Shown piece by piece: positions 44,675-52,517 of a stretch of DNA of 64,000 nucleotides. Source of the stretch: Lentibacillus sediminis. GTDB taxonomy: Bacteria > Bacillota > Bacilli > Bacillales > Amphibacillaceae. A program made the translations under genes and the position numbers. Position 1 is the stretch's first letter. Every line of letters begins with the position of its first letter. The stretch covers positions 225,848 through 289,847 of the forward strand of contig NZ_NIXK01000006.1 of assembly GCF_002763455.1 (NCBI RefSeq), read 5' to 3'. The notes beneath the pieces were generated by a model. It was not told the DNA's origin and made no database searches. It saw only the letters and a list, made by a program, of their open reading frames with translations.

Positions 44675-45537
44675 TCATCTTCCCCCTTGACCACCGCCAG
44701 ATAGCCATCAATTAATCTCGGAGGCACTGATTTAGCCTCTTTTTCTTCATGATTGGAAAACACACGCACACTGATTTTTGTTTCTTCTTCGGTTATTTGG
44801 ACGACTTCTTTATGGTTCATAATCTCATCAAGTTCTTCAACCGTGGCATCATATTCCCAAACATATCCTGCAGCTTGAGCTTTCAGTTCAGCTGGTGTAC
44901 CTTCAAAGAGTACCTTGCCCTTTTTCAAAACACCTACCTTGGTACTTAGAAACTCAATATCCTCAACAATATGGGACGAAATGATAATCGTATGATTAGC
45001 GCCTAAATTCTTTAGTAAGTTGCGAAACCGGATTCGTTCTTCTATGTCTAAGCCAGCCGTGGGTTCATCAAAAACCAATATAGATGGCTTTCCGATTAAT
45101 AATTGGGCAATCCCAACCCTTTTTCGCATCCCGCCTGATAACTCGATCATTTTCTTATTTTGATGTCCTTGAAGATTGACTTCATTGATTACTTGATTTA
45201 CAGTGTCTCTTCTCTCCCTTTTATCCATAACCCCCTTAAGCATAGCAATATGATCTAATGCCTCTTCTGCGGAAATATTGGGATAAACCATAAAGTCCTG
45301 TGGCAGATAACCAATTCGTTTATTTTGCTTAACATATTTCCCCTTCACATAATCCTCTCCATAAATTGTAAGACCACCGCTGTCAAGAGAAATAAGGCTT
45401 GAAATAATTTTCATCAGCGTAGTTTTTCCGGCTCCATTTGGCCCAATTAAACCATATATGCCTTCCATATTTAAGGAAACGTCTGTTAATATGGGGTGCT
45501 TTTTCATTTGTTTATTGATGTTAGAAAGCTGTATCAT
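44671..45537 (-). CDS. ABC transporter ATP-binding protein
   Basis: 288 aa. Walker A LIGPNGAGKTTLMKI, Q-loop GYLPQDF, signature ELSGGMRKRVGIAQLL, Walker B PSILVFDEPTAGLD, His loop IISSHIVEDIE. Typical ABC-2/CcmA-type exporter ATPase with a C-terminal extension. Overlaps both neighbours by 4 nt. Confidence 0.88.
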   Translation of the reverse strand: MIQLSNINKQMKKHPILTDVSLNMEGIYGLIGPNGAGKTTLMKIISSLISLDSGGLTIYGEDYVKGKYVKQNKRIGYLPQDFMVYPNISAEEALDHIAMLKGVMDKRERRDTVNQVINEVNLQGHQNKKMIELSGGMRKRVGIAQLLIGKPSILVFDEPTAGLDIEERIRFRNLLKNLGANHTIIISSHIVEDIEFLSTKVGVLKKGKVLFEGTPAELKAQAAGYVWEYDATVEELDEIMNHKEVVQITEEETKISVRVFSNHEEKEAKSVPPRLIDGYLAVVKGEDE

Positions 45538-47561
45538 GATTCTTCCCCCCTGAAGTCATAAAGTAATTCCAATGCCTTTTGCCAGCTATCTGAAACATGG
45601 TGCATTTCTTTATACCATAAAATCAAAAAATCTCTTTGCCGTTCATTCTCCAACCGGTGATATTCTTCATAGAATGTATTGATTGATTCTTCATTTGGCA
45701 AAAAAGCTGGCCGTGTTTCTGCAAATGGTGCATAACCAGGGGCATCGAAATCCAAGTAGGCCTTAATATATGCCGCTAGTAATCTATTGAAAGCCATAAT
45801 TTGCTCGTATTCATCAATTTCACGGTTATCATAATTCCAAAGTAATGCCTGTAAATAGATCTCCGGAATATCTCCCACAGCTGAGCTTATATTTAACATT
45901 GTTCCGTGATTAATAAGCAGATGGTCACTGCTTATGTAAGCATTGCTCCCTAAGTTTGGTGAAAGTAGTATAATTTCATTGGGCAGTTCCACATCCGTAA
46001 TATCGAACATATCTACTAATACATTATGAACATCAATTAGTACGCTCTCATATGCCGGCCAATCATCGGAGATATCAGACCAGGAATTCGGATAAACAAC
46101 AACGCGATCATCAAAATTCTTTCTGGCTGTCATTCCCCCAATTACCGATATTCCTCCCGATACCTGTTCACTGTATGAATTTTCACCTATCTGTTCAACA
46201 TTCGTATAGATAGGTAAACCGCCTTCATAAATCAAATTGTATTCGATATCTTTCTTCGTTTGCGTGGATAAGGTAAAGATGTCCCCACCAAAAATGTCAT
46301 AGTGTTTATATTGCGGGTGGCTGGATTTCACTGGCACCCAGCTTAGGTAGTTAGGGAGAAATAAATAGTCTTCAGAAACCGGAATTTTTGCAGAATCCTG
46401 CATGATATATTCAAAAGTTAACTCAGCTTGCTCAGCCCCTGAGGCCCATTCTACCAAGACAAAATCACCTTCTTGTGTAAATTTAAGCGGTCCGTTTTCT
46501 TTACTCGTTATCTTTTCCACTGCAAACTGGTGATAAAGGGTAAAGGTGAGTTGATTACTTTGAACATTGCTTAACGTCACGGTTGTTTTCGCATGTGTCT
46601 GGTCTGTATTTTTTAATTGGATATCATATTGTTCTATTGAATACTGCAAATTACCCACAAGAACTTCCTGCTCATAATCTTCATAATAGCTGTCTTCTTT
46701 ATTCATAGCAGCATAGCTAAAAATCGGCTCCGTATACTTGGTAATTTGAGGAAGCAGCAACGCATTGATGGAAATTAAACATACTACCCCAATGAATATC
46801 ATACTTTTTTCTCTTATTGTTCGTGTCGATTTTATGAGTACAAGAAAAATTAAAGCGAGAGACAAAAAGATCCAAAAAATTATCTTGAGATAAGAAGATA
46901 TGGATAAATCATACCCAACGAGTTCCTTGTAATTAATTAATGGACTGATATAAAAGATTACCCTCGCATCTGATGGAGGAATTTGCCGAAAGTATTGGGA
47001 GAATAACTCTGTATTCACGGGTCCGATTGCAAACCAGCAAATTAAAATAAATACAAAACTGGTTTTATTTTTTCCGAATACCAATGCAGTAAGTGTCCCT
47101 AATAATAGTGCAAATACAAAAGGGAGGTACCAATACACAAAAACATAGGAAGCTGTTTGAATATAAAAGCTGGAAAGTGGTATACCGGAAAAGAAAAAAT
47201 ACATATAAATGAAGACAAGCTGCACGCTGATAAAAACAAAGAGAAATAATAGATGATTACATAAAATAGCTGCTATTTTTAAGAGCGTAACACGAAAGGT
47301 GCCGACAAATAAATTGCCCACACCAAATCTGAATTCATCGGAAAACAGCTTATAAAAGAAAATCATAAATAATAACATCATTGCCTGGACAATCAGCATC
47401 ATTTCTCCTGTGAAACTCCCATAATTCATATAATCGAATTCTTCGTTTATATTGATTAAAAACCTGATTATAAGCATAATAATCATGAATAGCATAGACC
47501 CCACATAAAATGGGCTTTTAAGCATTTGTCTGAAATAAAATAAAAAAATATCAGAAAACAT
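45534..47561 (-). CDS. ABC permease with a degenerate M1-peptidase-like extracellular domain
   Basis: 675 aa. Six membrane segments in residues 15-265. Then a long outside domain whose first part (about 310-400) is beta-rich like the N-terminal saddle of M1 aminopeptidases, and whose later part is helical (SDHLLINHGTMLNIS, LQALLWNYDNREIDEY). No HExxH zinc motif is present, so it should be catalytically dead. Fusions of ABC-2 permeases with M1-like domains are known; this looks like a shortened relative. GGGGGTG precedes the ATG. Confidence 0.6.
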   Translation of the reverse strand: MFSDIFLFYFRQMLKSPFYVGSMLFMIIMLIIRFLININEEFDYMNYGSFTGEMMLIVQAMMLLFMIFFYKLFSDEFRFGVGNLFVGTFRVTLLKIAAILCNHLLFLFVFISVQLVFIYMYFFFSGIPLSSFYIQTASYVFVYWYLPFVFALLLGTLTALVFGKNKTSFVFILICWFAIGPVNTELFSQYFRQIPPSDARVIFYISPLINYKELVGYDLSISSYLKIIFWIFLSLALIFLVLIKSTRTIREKSMIFIGVVCLISINALLLPQITKYTEPIFSYAAMNKEDSYYEDYEQEVLVGNLQYSIEQYDIQLKNTDQTHAKTTVTLSNVQSNQLTFTLYHQFAVEKITSKENGPLKFTQEGDFVLVEWASGAEQAELTFEYIMQDSAKIPVSEDYLFLPNYLSWVPVKSSHPQYKHYDIFGGDIFTLSTQTKKDIEYNLIYEGGLPIYTNVEQIGENSYSEQVSGGISVIGGMTARKNFDDRVVVYPNSWSDISDDWPAYESVLIDVHNVLVDMFDITDVELPNEIILLSPNLGSNAYISSDHLLINHGTMLNISSAVGDIPEIYLQALLWNYDNREIDEYEQIMAFNRLLAAYIKAYLDFDAPGYAPFAETRPAFLPNEESINTFYEEYHRLENERQRDFLILWYKEMHHVSDSWQKALELLYDFRGEES

Positions 47562-47631
47562 AAGAACACCCCCACTCTTTTTTACAATATATGAATTTTT
47601 CCGATCTATATTTCATTATTACAAGAAAGCA

Positions 47632-48885
47632 TTAATCAAGCTGTCTAATCTTTTTATTCGTCAAACCAAGCAATGAAACGATTATTATAATCAGTCCTGC
47701 TAAGCTCATAGATAATGTCGTCCCTAGATTTTCAATTAAATATCCAAACAGACTGTAGCCAACCGGCAGTAAAGCTAACCCGCCAAACATCTGGAAACTC
47801 GTTATCCGCCCAAGCACTTTTTCATCCAATAGTTCCTGCACCGCGCTATCCCAAATGATGACAAATGCCGTTAAGCTAAATCCAATAATCGCCAGCAAAA
47901 GCAGGGCCAGGGTCAAAAATGGAGTTAACGACAAAAGCAGCACACAAACTCCCGATAAAGCCATAAATGCGTAATACAAGATGCCGCGGTGCGAGATTCG
48001 TTCCAGGCGCCCGATTAGTGCGGCACATGACAAGGCACCAATCGCCAAAGCGGCCAGAAACCAACCGTAAGTCTCCACCCCGCTAAAGGACATCTCTGCA
48101 AACACAGGCAAAATGATGACGTCAAAGGAAGCAATCCCGATATTGGATAATGAACCGAGTAATATACTTGCACCAAGCCAGGCGCGCTCCCGAATCGCAT
48201 TCCAGCCGTTTTTGAAATCTTTCCAGAAAGACGTCGGAGTGTTTTGCTCACTTATCCTTTTTTCTGATTGCAGCGTGATGAATGAAACAAATAATGCAGA
48301 CAGCAGAAATGTAACCGTATTGATGCTATAGGCAGCGTATAACCCAATAGAGGCTACCAGGGTTCCACCGATAACAGGACCAACCATTTCGCTCACTTCC
48401 TGTGAAATGGATCGCAGCGAATTAGCAGATATAAGCTGATTTTTCCTTACTATTCGAGGAATAATTCCACGAACCGCCGGGCGGTAAAACGTACTAAGCA
48501 ACCCCATTAGACCTGTTAATATGTAAATATGAGGCAATACCAGCATATCACTGAGTAAAAGCAAAGTGATTCCAAGTACGGCTGCTCCGCGAATAACATC
48601 ACAAATGATTAGAACTTTCCGTTTCGACCAGCGATCAACATATACTCCGCTGATCAGCAAGAAAATAATCTGCGGAATAATAAAGAATGAATGGGCTAAC
48701 CCCAGTTCTACGGCCCCTCCTCCAACGTGGAAAATCAAAAAAGGAAGACAGGTGTAGTAGATTGCCAACCCAAAGAAAGATATGCTTTGCCCTGACCACA
48801 ACAGCGCAAAGGGTTTGTTATGCAAGACATTTAATGTTTTGGGTTTATTTGCGATAATATCCCCTCTTCCTGATGAGCATGGCAA
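47632..48885 (-). CDS. MFS transporter, multidrug-exporter-like
   Basis: Up to 417 aa, 12 membrane segments, beginning LHNKPFALLWSGQSISFFGL after a short polar stretch; motif A-like GVYVDRWSKRKVLIICDVIR in loop 2-3. Start uncertain: the ATG at 48885 has no ribosome site, while AGAGGGG lies about 8 codons inside with only rare start codons near it. Belongs to the DHA3/enterobactin-exporter type by sequence feel. 12 nt after the 75-aa gene. Confidence 0.8.
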   Translation of the reverse strand: MPCSSGRGDIIANKPKTLNVLHNKPFALLWSGQSISFFGLAIYYTCLPFLIFHVGGGAVELGLAHSFFIIPQIIFLLISGVYVDRWSKRKVLIICDVIRGAAVLGITLLLLSDMLVLPHIYILTGLMGLLSTFYRPAVRGIIPRIVRKNQLISANSLRSISQEVSEMVGPVIGGTLVASIGLYAAYSINTVTFLLSALFVSFITLQSEKRISEQNTPTSFWKDFKNGWNAIRERAWLGASILLGSLSNIGIASFDVIILPVFAEMSFSGVETYGWFLAALAIGALSCAALIGRLERISHRGILYYAFMALSGVCVLLLSLTPFLTLALLLLAIIGFSLTAFVIIWDSAVQELLDEKVLGRITSFQMFGGLALLPVGYSLFGYLIENLGTTLSMSLAGLIIIIVSLLGLTNKKIRQLD

Positions 48886-48897
48886 AATTTATTAGAC

Positions 48898-49125
48898 TTA
48901 CTCCCCCTTCATCTCTGTCACGATGAAATAAATTCCGCTACCAATCAGAATGACACTTATGATAATTGGAATCATCCCAATATCTATCAGTGCCGTGCCA
49001 AATTTTCCCGCATCTGTACGCCAGCTTGTCAAGGTTGTAGAGTAAATTGCAGATCCGATAAACGTCATGCCAAACAAGATGATACTCGTCAAAGAAGCAG
49101 CAATTCCTATGATGAATTTTTTCAA
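48898..49125 (-). CDS. Small two-helix membrane protein, 75 aa
   Basis: TTG start at 49125 (GTGGGG upstream). Two hydrophobic segments (3-30 and 48-68). First gene of the MFS/ABC operon, about 60 nt downstream of the predicted start of the box-3 promoter. Unknown family. Confidence 0.55.
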   Translation of the reverse strand: MKKFIIGIAASLTSIILFGMTFIGSAIYSTTLTSWRTDAGKFGTALIDIGMIPIIISVILIGSGIYFIVTEMKGE

Positions 49126-49186
49126 ATTGGAGCCCCACTTTCACGAACAATAAAATTGTTGTATAATTCTTACATGCGCTTTAATA

Positions 49187-49228
49187 ATAACAAACATATC
49201 TCAATTTTTAAATATGCATCTTGACATA
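49187..49228 (-). promoter_or_regulatory. PlcR-like box 3 between the regulator and the MFS/ABC operon
   Basis: Minus strand: TATGTCAAGATGCATA (49228-49213), 20 bp, TGTTAT. On the plus strand the box ends 18 nt before the regulator's TTG start, so a bound regulator could also affect its own gene. A second possible promoter TTATTA-N16-TATACA follows on the minus strand (49187-49160). Confidence 0.65.
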
Positions 49229-49246
49229 ATTTAAGGGGGTATTAAA

Positions 49247-50112
49247 TTGGAAACAGTTGGGGGGAAAATACTTTATTACCGGAAAAAACGCGGGTTTACG
49301 AGAAGTGACCTGGTAGAAGGCATTTGTAATGAATCCACCTTGTTTCGCATCGAGAAGGGATTAGGAAATAAAACCCCGAACATGTTTATTATTGAGCAGT
49401 TATGCCAAAAACTTGCCATCCCCATGCCTATGTTATTTAATGAGTCCAAAAACGAGAAACAGCAATCCATAGATTCTATAAAACAAAAGTGTCGAATGAA
49501 TGTTTATGATAAAGCATATAACAAACTTAAACACAACCTCAACATTCTAAATTCCTTAGTAGAGGAAACCGAATCCGACTATTATTATCACCGTTTATTT
49601 ATCACTTGGCATGAAGCCATCCTTCTTAAACATAATAAGCAGCCAAGGATTTGCTTTTAAAGTCACTTCCTGCCGCACTGGTGCTCGAAACAGAAATAGC
49701 AATGGCGAACTCTTTGGGTCTAATTTACGATACGCTAGAAGAGCAAAACCGCGCTTTGAAAACCTTTCATCAGGCATTTGAAGCAGTAAATTCAATCAGG
49801 ACACTAAACGATCAAACTTTATTTGTCCGTACTTGCTATAACTATGCTTATTGCTTGTTTTATAATAAGGAATATCAACGGGTAATAGATGTAATGAAAA
49901 AAGTGGAAGCTTTTAGTCAAACAAACCATCTATCCTACATGGGAGGTCGTTCCTGTCATATACTTGCTATGACTTATAAAACAACTGGCAATCTCAAACT
50001 GGCGAAACAATACATGGAAAAAGCAATCTCTATATTTTCACTTAAAAAGAACAAAGAGTACCTTGAAAAAGCGGAAAAAGACCTAAATAGAATTCGTTCG
50101 GAAATGGATTAA
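49247..50112 (+). pseudogene. PlcR-like (RRNPP) HTH-TPR regulator, frameshifted
   Basis: First ORF from a TTG at 49247 (GGGGGT upstream) to 49660: XRE-type HTH (GGKILYYRKKRGFTRSDLVE, then ICNESTLFRIEKG) and the start of the TPR region. The second frame (49651-50112) continues the TPRs: ETEIAMANSLGLIYDTLEEQ, CYNYAYCLFYNKEYQRVIDV, GGRSCHILAMTYKTTGNLKL. Together about 288 codons, the size of PlcR. The break lies in the T/A-rich run near 49645-49665; one missing base restores a single frame. PlcR senses a peptide through its TPRs. No papR-like gene was found next to it. Confidence 0.75.
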
Positions 50113-50121
50113 CAAAGCAAA

Positions 50122-50154
50122 ACGGATGAACCCCAAGGGCTGCATCCGTTTTTT
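50122..50154 (+). terminator. Terminator of the PlcR-like regulator gene
   Basis: ACGGATG/CATCCGT stem with a 14-nt loop and six T. Confidence 0.8.
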
Positions 50155-50163
50155 AACCCTATT

Positions 50164-50225
50164 CATAACTAACCAAAAATACTCCTTCTTCTCGCGCCGA
50201 ATGGCAGTGAACTGATCCTCAATCC
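50164..50225 (-). pseudogene. Duplicated 3' fragment of tyrS
   Basis: 62 bases nearly match the end of tyrS at 50813-50874. On the minus strand they read EDQFTAIRREKKEYFWL, against EDQFTVIRRGKKKYFLVSYK in TyrS. With the preceding hairpin it forms a roughly 100-bp direct repeat bracketing the lipoprotein gene. Confidence 0.8.
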
Positions 50226-50242
50226 TTCCTTCTTGCCACGAC

Positions 50243-50284
50243 TATGCTAAGATGCATATTTATAAATTTAGAAATTTGTAATAT
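50243..50284 (+). promoter_or_regulatory. PlcR-like box 4 with promoter of the lipoprotein gene
   Basis: TATGCTAAGATGCATA, 20 bp, TAATAT. Symmetric outer arms TATGC/GCATA. The downstream TGTAATATGATC is shared with the box-1 promoter, so the two promoters are homologous over about 50 bp. Confidence 0.65.
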
Positions 50285-50379
50285 GATCTAAGTAATTGGG
50301 AAAAACCATTTTCCAGAGGCTTTTGTTTTGCCTTATTTGAAAGTTATAATAAATATATAGACCATAATAGGGGGATATT

Positions 50380-50748
50380 ATGCAAAAAATTATTATTTCC
50401 AGCCTGTTAGTATTGATGTTTTTCTCTCTAACTGCCTGTAGTAAAAGTGAGGAAGATGATTTTGCACGTTACTACCCTGACCTGCTGCCAAATGCAGCGA
50501 CGGAATATCGATTATATGCCGTTGGTAATGAAATTACACGGGAACAATTGCAGGAAGAGGATATTGACATTGCTGAAATTAGCTATAGGTCTTCAATTGA
50601 GACAGTCAATCAGGAATATCCTCGTTTGGAACTGGAAGAATCTCCAGCGTATCTTTTGTTTGATATCAACGGACTCGTTCACAAAACCTATGATTATGAA
50701 AAATTGATTAACTATTTGAAAGAGCATCCTGAGCCAGAACTTAATTAA
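50380..50748 (+). CDS. Small lipoprotein in the PlcR-like regulon
   Basis: 122 aa, GGGGG upstream of the ATG. Lipoprotein signal MQKIIISSLLVLMFFSLTAC with lipobox LTAC; mature part acidic, no known domain. It is the only gene behind box 4. The last signal-peptide residues (LMFFSLTA) resemble the hydrophobic octapeptide pheromones that enterococci cut from lipoprotein leaders, so it could be the signal precursor; this is speculative. Confidence 0.6.
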   Translation: MQKIIISSLLVLMFFSLTACSKSEEDDFARYYPDLLPNAATEYRLYAVGNEITREQLQEEDIDIAEISYRSSIETVNQEYPRLELEESPAYLLFDINGLVHKTYDYEKLINYLKEHPEPELN

Positions 50749-50770
50749 ACTAAGCTCAAGGAATGTAAAA

Positions 50771-50799
50771 GCGGATGTGCCCCACAAGGCTGCATCCGC
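50771..50799. terminator. Hairpin between the lipoprotein gene and tyrS
   Basis: GCGGATG/CATCCGC stem, homologous to the 50122 terminator but lacking its T tract on the plus strand. Confidence 0.6.
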
Positions 50800-50805
50800 T
50801 CCCTC

Positions 50806-52077
50806 CTACTTATAACTAACCAAAAAATACTTCTTCTTCCCGCGACGAATCACCGTGAATTGATCCTCAATCCGGTCCGCAACCCCAACTGCATAATCCA
50901 GCTCCTGCGTGCGTTCGCCATTAATGTAAATCGCTCCGTTTTTAATGTCTTCCCGTGCCTGTCGCTTGGAGGACGAAATATCTGCATCGACAAGCAGATC
51001 AATCAGCCCCAACTCCGTTTTTTCCGCATGGAAGGTTGGTACGTCTTTGAATCCCTGCTTTACCTCTTCCGCATTCAGACTCTTCAGGTCCCCGCTGAAC
51101 AAGGAGGAGGTGATTCTCTGCGCCTGCTCAAGTGCTTCCTGGCTGTGAATTTCCTTGGTCATCTCTTCTGCCAGACGTTTTTGCGCTACACGTTTTTCCG
51201 GCTGGGTGCGCACTTCCTCTTCCAGCTGCTCCATTTCCTCCTCAGACAGGAAGGTGAAGTAGTGGAGGAATTTGATCACATCGCGGTCGTCGGTATTGAT
51301 CCAGAACTGGTAAAATTCGTATGGCGATGTTTTCTCCGGATCGAGCCAGATCGCGCCTCCGGCTGTTTTTCCAAATTTGGTGCCATCTGCTTTGGTGATC
51401 AGTGGTACGGTTAAGCCAAAGACATTTATTTCCTGGTCCTCGTGCTCTCTGGAGCGGCGGATCAGTTCCATCCCAGCGGTGATGTTGCCCCATTGGTCAC
51501 TTCCACCGATCTGCAGGGTACAGTTTTCTTCTTCATACAATTTCAAGTAGTCGAGTGACTGCAAAATCATGTAGCTGAATTCTGTGAACGTGATGCCCTG
51601 CTCGATTCGTGCCGACACCGACTCTTTAGCAAGCATGTAATTGATGCCGAAATGCTTGCCGGCATCACGGAGAAAGTCAATGATCGTCATCTTCGCCAGC
51701 CAGTCATGATTGTTGCGCGACTGTACGGGATTTTCTCCTTTGTCAAAATCAAGCAGCCGGCCAATTTGCTTTCTGATTTTCTCGCTGTATTCCTGAACGA
51801 CTTTTTCTTCATTCAGCGACCGCTCGCTCGTGCGGCCACTCGGATCACCAATCATACCGGTACCGCCGCCGACCAAGGCAATCGGTTTATGCCCGGCTTT
51901 CTGGAATCTTTTTAGCATCGTGATCGGAACCAGATGTCCGATATGCAGACTGTCCGCCGTCGGGTCGAAGCCAGCATACAGTGTCACCTGATTTTCTGTC
52001 AGATGTTTCTCCAGCCCCTCCCGATCCGTCGTTTGATGAATCAAGCCACGTTTTTCCAAATCCTGTAAAATATCCAT
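50806..52077 (-). CDS. tyrS: Tyrosyl-tRNA synthetase
   Basis: 423 aa from the ATG at 52077 (GTGAGG upstream); the frame runs further up into the T-box leader and that part is discarded. Class I signatures HIGHLVP (HIGH-like) and KFGKT (KMSKS-like), GGSDQWGNI for tyrosine binding, and a C-terminal S4 RNA-binding domain (about 355-420). Controlled by the upstream T-box. Confidence 0.97.
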   Translation of the reverse strand: MDILQDLEKRGLIHQTTDREGLEKHLTENQVTLYAGFDPTADSLHIGHLVPITMLKRFQKAGHKPIALVGGGTGMIGDPSGRTSERSLNEEKVVQEYSEKIRKQIGRLLDFDKGENPVQSRNNHDWLAKMTIIDFLRDAGKHFGINYMLAKESVSARIEQGITFTEFSYMILQSLDYLKLYEEENCTLQIGGSDQWGNITAGMELIRRSREHEDQEINVFGLTVPLITKADGTKFGKTAGGAIWLDPEKTSPYEFYQFWINTDDRDVIKFLHYFTFLSEEEMEQLEEEVRTQPEKRVAQKRLAEEMTKEIHSQEALEQAQRITSSLFSGDLKSLNAEEVKQGFKDVPTFHAEKTELGLIDLLVDADISSSKRQAREDIKNGAIYINGERTQELDYAVGVADRIEDQFTVIRRGKKKYFLVSYK

Positions 52078-52144
52078 GTTTTCCTCACTCCATCCTAATA
52101 TTATTCTAACTCGAAGAATGTCAGCAATCCGTCTGAAACAACAA

Positions 52145-52420
52145 AAAAACCCGCCCCTCTGAAAAAAGGGACGAGTTCTTAAGCACGCGGTACCACCCTT
52201 GTTGCACCCGCTGGATGCCACTTGGGATTGTTAACGATGTCTCCACCGTTTCTTTTCAGACGGCATTCTTGAGCCAATCTGAATAGAACATACTCCGGAC
52301 TTGTAATTCGCCTGCAAATATATGCTGCCTCGCACCTGCCGCCAGCTCTCTGTCAAAGTGATTTGCACTGCTACTTGCTTCCATCTTCGCATCATTTTTT
52401 TATTATTACTTATACTTAAC
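52145..52420 (-). promoter_or_regulatory. T-box riboswitch of tyrS
   Basis: Minus strand contains GAGAGCTGGCGG with GGTGCGA (Stem I), a probable specifier TAC (Tyr) in GAATTACAAG, and the T-box AAGGGTGGTACCGCG. A terminator hairpin (CTCGTCCC/GGGGCGGG) and seven T follow, about 65 nt before the ATG. Uncharged tRNA-Tyr should antiterminate. Confidence 0.93.
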
Positions 52421-52517
52421 ATATCTGAAGCAAAAAAGCAACAGCCTGTTCCAATCCTTCCTACAAATTGACAAGCGATTATGGTATACTTAGATTGCTA
52501 TATTAGGAGGTTTATAG

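Noticed and set aside
50125..50214. A 29-codon plus-strand ORF (MNPKGCIRFLTLFITNQKYS start) just after the regulator, at the position expected for a papR signal gene.
   Set aside because: It lies inside the terminator hairpin and the antisense of the duplicated tyrS tail and has no ribosome site, so it is most likely chance.
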